NCBI RefSeq assembly: GCF_004364325.1
Contig: NZ_SOCP01000019.1
Span: 155,521-219,520 of the forward strand
Source: Actinophytocola oryzae
GTDB lineage: Bacteria; Actinomycetota; Actinomycetes; Mycobacteriales; Pseudonocardiaceae
Length of the DNA: 64,000 bases
Direction: 5' to 3'
The stretch's first letter is position 1; every line of letters begins with the position of its first letter. The position numbers and the translations under genes are program-made. A model generated the notes under the pieces. The model saw only the letters and a list, made by a program, of their open reading frames with translations. It was not told the origin of the DNA and searched no databases. Positions 60,408 through 64,000 of the stretch are shown here, in pieces.

Positions 60408-61691
60408 ATGGACTGGTCGGACCCGCGTCTCCTGACGCACCTGATCTCCGTGCCGCTGTTCACCGGCGTGATCGGCTTCGTGACCAACTGGACCGGCGTG
60501 ATCATGCTGTTCCAGCCGATGCGGTTCCACGGGGTGCGGGTGCCCGGCCTGCGGTTCCTGTACGCGTACCTGCCGCGCCGGGTGCAGGTCGTCCCGGCGC
60601 TGACGCACGGCGGCAGGTTCGGCTGGCAGGGCATCATCCCCTCGCGCGTGTCCAAGATGGCGTCGATCTCGGTGGACAAGGCCCTGCTGAAGGTGGGCAG
60701 CATCGGCGACTTCTACCGGGAGTTCGAGCCGGACCGGATCGCGGACCACATCGCGGCGACCGCCAGGACGGAGATCCGCGGGGTCGTCGAGCGGATCATG
60801 GCGCGCGAGCACCCCAAGCTGTGGCACGACCTGCCCCCGGTGCTGAAGTCGGCGGTCCACGCGCGGGTCGAGCAGCGGCTGCCGGTGATCGTCCGGGGGC
60901 TGACCGACCAGCTCGGCGAGTACATAGAACAGCTGATCGACGCGAAGCTGCTCGTGATCCGCCACTTCGAGGAGCACCCGGAGCTGATGAACGACATGCT
61001 CCGCGAGGTGGGCCGCAAGGAGCTGCGGTTCATGCGGAACTTCGGCTTCTACTTCGGTTTCCCGGCGGGCATCCTGCTGGTGTTCGTGCTGGAGGCGTTC
61101 CCGCAGTGGTGGGTGCTGCCGCTCGGTGGCGCGGTGATCGGCTGGGTGGCCAACTGGATCGGCATCAAACTGATCTTCGAGCCGGTGTTCCCCCGCCAGG
61201 TGGGACCGTTCGTGGTCCAGGGGCTGTTCCTGAAGCGGCAGCCCGAGGTGAGCGACGTGTTGGCCAAGATCATCGCCGAGGACGTGATCACCATGAAGAA
61301 CATCGGTGACGAGCTGCTGTTCGGGCCGCGCTCGGACAGGACCCGTCACATGCTGGAGACCTCGCTGCGCCCGGCGGTCGACGACGCGGTCGGCTTCGTC
61401 CGCGGCGCGGTGCGGGTGGGCATGGGGCCGCAGCGGTACGACCGGATCCGGGACGCGGTCGCGCACGAGGCGGTGGAGTTCGCGACGGTGTTCGGTGACC
61501 AGGAGTTCGGCCGCAGGCAGTCGGTGAAGATCAGGGACTTCGTGGCCCGCCAGATGCGACAGCTGCGACCGGACGAGTTCAACGAGCTGCTGAGGTCGGC
61601 CATCAAGCAGGACGAGTGGCTGCTGTTCGTCCACGGCGGGATCCTCGGCATCGGGGCCGGCCTGATCCACCTGGCGATCTTCGGAGTGTGA
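60408..61691 (+). CDS. DUF445 family membrane protein
   Basis: Encodes 427 residues. An N-terminal membrane segment with GVIGFVTNWTGVIMLFQPMRF, a central pair (FPAGILLVFVLEAFP...LGGAVIGWVANWIGIKLIFEPVF) and a C-terminal one (HGGILGIGAGLIHLAIF); the repeated NW-G-I/V-x-LIF-P motif is the DUF445 hallmark. Function is unknown in bacteria; it is linked here to an Abi-alpha-like gene one base downstream of its stop codon. Confidence 0.87.
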   Translation: MDWSDPRLLTHLISVPLFTGVIGFVTNWTGVIMLFQPMRFHGVRVPGLRFLYAYLPRRVQVVPALTHGGRFGWQGIIPSRVSKMASISVDKALLKVGSIGDFYREFEPDRIADHIAATARTEIRGVVERIMAREHPKLWHDLPPVLKSAVHARVEQRLPVIVRGLTDQLGEYIEQLIDAKLLVIRHFEEHPELMNDMLREVGRKELRFMRNFGFYFGFPAGILLVFVLEAFPQWWVLPLGGAVIGWVANWIGIKLIFEPVFPRQVGPFVVQGLFLKRQPEVSDVLAKIIAEDVITMKNIGDELLFGPRSDRTRHMLETSLRPAVDDAVGFVRGAVRVGMGPQRYDRIRDAVAHEAVEFATVFGDQEFGRRQSVKIRDFVARQMRQLRPDEFNELLRSAIKQDEWLLFVHGGILGIGAGLIHLAIFGV

Positions 61692-61692
61692 C

Positions 61693-62400
61693 ATGCCCTC
61701 GAACTCCCTTGGCCTGCTGCGCATTGCCGCGAACGCGGGCCTGTCGACGGTTCAGTGGATCGTGGACACGTCCGTCCGAACCGGAACCAGGGTGACGAGG
61801 AGCCTGGCGGCAGGCGAGTCCCCCGCGTCGATCGTCGGCGATCTCGGGGCGGAGCTGCGTTCCGCCGCGCAGTCGGTGTTGGGTGTGCCCGCGCCACCGG
61901 CGCCTGTGCGTCATGCGTCGGTGTCGGAGCTGAAGGCACGAGGCGCGGAACTGCTGCGCCAGTCGTCGGACGTACGCTTCGTGGAGGACACGCATCCGGC
62001 GTACGAAAGGATTCTGGAGGAGCTGACCCCGGACGAGGCCCGCATCATCCGCTTCCTGCACGACGAAGGGCCGCAGCCCACAGTGGACGTGCGGACGAAC
62101 CGTCCACTGGGGATCGGTTCGGAGCTGATCGAGGCGGGGCTGTCGATGATCGGGCGACAGGCCGGGGTGCGCAACCAGGGGCGGACGAACGCATACCTGA
62201 ACAACCTGTTCCGCCTCGGCCTGATCTGGTTCTCGCACGAGGAGGTCGAGCCGTCGCGCTACCAGGTGGTGGAGGTCCAGCCGGAGGTGCAGGAGGCCAT
62301 GGCGAAGGCGGGCAGGGCCCCGAAGACGATCCGCAGAAGCATCCACCTGACCCCGTTCGGCGAGGACTTCCACCGGACGTGCCTCGATCCCGAGGACTGA
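61693..62400 (+). CDS. Abi-alpha/DUF4393-like protein
   Basis: Encodes 235 residues from ATG 61693. The central part LTPDEARIIRFLHDEGPQP with TNAYLNNLFRLGLIWFS and the C-terminal IHLTPFGEDFHRTC resemble the Abi-alpha (DUF4393) family, named for an abortive-infection context. Similarity is recognised by pattern only. It immediately follows DUF445, suggesting one transcript and perhaps one complex at the membrane. Confidence 0.62.
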   Translation: MPSNSLGLLRIAANAGLSTVQWIVDTSVRTGTRVTRSLAAGESPASIVGDLGAELRSAAQSVLGVPAPPAPVRHASVSELKARGAELLRQSSDVRFVEDTHPAYERILEELTPDEARIIRFLHDEGPQPTVDVRTNRPLGIGSELIEAGLSMIGRQAGVRNQGRTNAYLNNLFRLGLIWFSHEEVEPSRYQVVEVQPEVQEAMAKAGRAPKTIRRSIHLTPFGEDFHRTCLDPED

Positions 62401-62414
62401 CCAACCACAGCCGC

Positions 62415-63587
62415 ATGGCGGCGATGGCGCGGTACGTGCTGGCAGCAACCCTCGCGCGCGGCGCCAACAGCGGTGCCGCGATCGGTCTCCTGCTGCTGGC
62501 CACGGAAACCATCCGCGGTCCGCACGCGATCGCGATCGGCGGCCTGCTCGCCGCCGGTCTGACCGCACCGCACGCACTGGGTCCGTGGGTGGCCCGTCAC
62601 CTGGACAAGTCCCGCGACGGCAGGCTGTTCCTGGCCGCCTCGTTCGTCGGCTACGGCGTCGCACTGGCCGCCGCGGGGCTGGCCGTCGGCAGGGTCGGCA
62701 TACCGGTGGTCCTGCTCCTGGTGGTCGTCGCGGGTGCGTGTGGGCCGCTGCTGACGGGCGGCCTGTCCAGCCGGGTGGCAGGCATAGCGGGGCCGGGCGA
62801 GCGAGAGCAGCGGCGAGCGGAAGGGTGGGACTCGGTCAGCTACGGCCTGTCCGGCACGCTGGGCCCGGCCGCGGTGGCGGGTTTCGCCGCGGTGACGAGT
62901 GCACTGGCGGCGGTACTGGCACTCGCTGCCGCGGCGGTTCTGGCTGCCGCGATCACTCTCACCCTGCCTCGTGAAGCGAGCCGCGAACGGCGGGAAGTCG
63001 TGTCAGTACGCGAAGTCCTCCGTCTGCTCGTCCGGCACGGTCCTCTGCGGAGGGTCAACGTGGGCACACTGGCGACGTCGTTCAGCCTCGGCGGTATGCC
63101 CGTGGTGGCGGTGGTGTTGGCCGGACACCTGACCGACCAGGCAGGCGCAGGCGCGACCCTGGTCGCGGCCTTCGGTGTCGGCAGCCTCGCCGGTTCACTG
63201 GCGGTGACAGCGTTCCCGCTACACGGAAGTCCCGACATCCTCACGACCCGCCATGTCGCACTGCTGGGCGTGGCCGCCGCGCTGTGTGCGCTGGCACCGA
63301 ACTATCCGCTGGCACTGGTGGCCTTCGCGCTGGTCGGTGTCGCGAACGCGCCGTTCGTGACCGCCACCTTCGCGGCCCGATCCACGTACGCCCCGCCGGA
63401 CGCCCGAGCGCAGGTCTTCGTCTCGATGTCCTCGCTGAAGGTGGCGACCGCGGCGGCGGGCAGCGCTCTCACCGGCGTGGCAACGTTCCTGGGCCCACGA
63501 GGTCTCCCGGCCGCGACGGCGATCGTGGTCCTGCTCGGCGCCCTGACGTGTGTGGTGGACCGCCGTCTGGAGGCGAAACCCACCTGA
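62415..63587 (+). CDS. MFS transporter
   Basis: Encodes 390 residues from ATG 62415. About twelve hydrophobic segments, with the loop-2/3 motif-like GPWVARHLDKSRDGR and GVGSLAGSLAV. The gene starts 15 bp after the Abi-alpha-like gene, in the same direction, and ends at a strong hairpin. Substrate unknown; efflux is the usual role of such stand-alone members. Confidence 0.85.
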   Translation: MAAMARYVLAATLARGANSGAAIGLLLLATETIRGPHAIAIGGLLAAGLTAPHALGPWVARHLDKSRDGRLFLAASFVGYGVALAAAGLAVGRVGIPVVLLLVVVAGACGPLLTGGLSSRVAGIAGPGEREQRRAEGWDSVSYGLSGTLGPAAVAGFAAVTSALAAVLALAAAAVLAAAITLTLPREASRERREVVSVREVLRLLVRHGPLRRVNVGTLATSFSLGGMPVVAVVLAGHLTDQAGAGATLVAAFGVGSLAGSLAVTAFPLHGSPDILTTRHVALLGVAAALCALAPNYPLALVAFALVGVANAPFVTATFAARSTYAPPDARAQVFVSMSSLKVATAAAGSALTGVATFLGPRGLPAATAIVVLLGALTCVVDRRLEAKPT

Positions 63588-63590
63588 ACG

Positions 63591-63624
63591 CGGAACGGCC
63601 CCGGGAGAACCCGGGGCCGTTCCG
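63591..63624. terminator. Bidirectional terminator between MFS and groEL
   Basis: Perfect 15-bp stem CGGAACGGCCCCGGG / CCCGGGGCCGTTCCG with an AGAA loop, three bases after the MFS stop codon and 14 bp before the converging groEL stop. Confidence 0.88.
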
Positions 63625-63638
63625 TTGGAAGCCAGGAC

Positions 63639-64000
63639 TCAGAAGTCCATGCCACCGGTCGGGTCGCCACCACCAGCGGGGGCAGCGGCCTTCTCCGGCT
63701 TGTCGGCGACGACGGCCTCGGTCGTCAGGAACAGCGCGGCGATCGACGCGGCGTTCTGCAGCGCCGAGCGGGTGACCTTGGTCGGGTCCGGCACGCCCGC
63801 GGCGAGCAGGTCCTCGTAGGCACCGGTCGCGGCGTTCAGGCCGTGGCCCTGCGGCAGGCCCTTGACCTTCTCCACCACGACACCACCCTCGTGGCCAGCG
63901 TTGATGGCGATCTGCTTCAGGGGCGCCTCGACGGCGACCTTGACGATCTGCGCACCAGTGGCCTCGTCACCCTCGAGACGAAGACCCGCGAACGCCGCCT
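63639..64000 (-). CDS. groL: 60-kDa chaperonin GroEL, C-terminal part
   Basis: The C-terminal 120 residues are present; the frame runs off the right edge with LRLEGDEATGAQIV followed by INAGHEGGVVVEKVK, GLNAATGAYEDLLAAGV, PTKVTRSALQNAASIAALFLTTEAVVADKPEK and the tail GGGDPTGGMDF. This is the equatorial domain C-terminus and the glycine/methionine-rich tail that lines the folding chamber. GroES and upstream heat-shock elements would be further right or elsewhere. Confidence 0.95.
   Translation of the reverse strand, partial: AAFAGLRLEGDEATGAQIVKVAVEAPLKQIAINAGHEGGVVVEKVKGLPQGHGLNAATGAYEDLLAAGVPDPTKVTRSALQNAASIAALFLTTEAVVADKPEKAAAPAGGGDPTGGMDF

Overview
The window is 64 kb of very GC-rich DNA with short intergenic gaps, frequent GTG starts and 4-bp ATGA/GTGA overlaps. 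Gene content (DUF2530, DUF2771, DUF3027, Rpf-LysM, a conservon cvnABCD, an F420-type PPOX protein, a GroEL tail ending GGMDF) points to a filamentous actinomycete, most likely Pseudonocardiaceae; I cannot name the genus. Many neighbours recur, in scrambled form, in the region I remember as Rv0861c-Rv0883c of Mycobacterium tuberculosis (XPB helicase, its helicase-like partner, moaC/mog/moaE, rpfA, moaD, cold-shock protein, DUF2771, MFS, DUF3027, MarR), so much of the window is old actinobacterial core carrying lineage-specific insertions.

1-12.5 kb: MarR (partial), AzgA-type purine permease, DUF2530, a deleted NmrA gene facing a TetR gene across an intact palindromic operator, a sacsin/Hsp90-type ATPase coupled to DUF3027 (which has a ~460-residue low-complexity tail), a lipoprotein glutaminyl cyclase, MFS, DUF2771 lipoprotein, secreted SGNH hydrolase. 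12.5-25.9 kb: cold-shock protein, exonuclease, acyl-CoA synthetase, STAS protein, phosphoesterase, HAD phosphatase, moaD, Rpf-LysM muralytic enzyme with a long AT-rich regulatory region, WYL regulator and VOC protein, mog-moaE fusion, moaC, malic enzyme, and the XPB-partner protein.

25.9-41.4 kb: a block separating the XPB partner from XPB. It starts with two head-to-head gene remnants joined by a deletion, continues with the conservon cvnABCD, then an ABC-transporter/UbiX/UbiD operon (uptake and prenyl-FMN-dependent decarboxylation of an unknown acid) under a strong promoter with an overlapping inverted repeat, and ends with two tandem LppU-like membrane proteins. 41.4-55.7 kb: XPB helicase, PPOX, serine hydrolase, CapA lipoprotein, then a molybdenum hydroxylase cluster (CoxG-type SRPBCC, FAD, molybdopterin and 2Fe-2S subunits; further on XdhC, VWA/CoxE and MoxR/CoxD). 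The active-site loop reads AYRGAGR, so it is not a form I CO dehydrogenase; its cofactor genes moaC, mog-moaE and moaD lie in the same window.

55.7-64 kb: PspC and a small membrane protein, then the most interesting locus: an ECF-like sigma factor translationally coupled to a small beta-sandwich protein, a 61-residue peptide with a CxxC and three GHFDGG repeats, and an 896-residue TPR-CHAT caspase-like protease with intact His/Cys. The layout recalls the protease/sigma half of type III-E CRISPR (Craspase) loci but has no CRISPR parts. DUF445, an Abi-alpha-like protein, an MFS transporter and the 3' end of groEL close the window. No rRNA, tRNA, insertion sequence or CRISPR array was seen.
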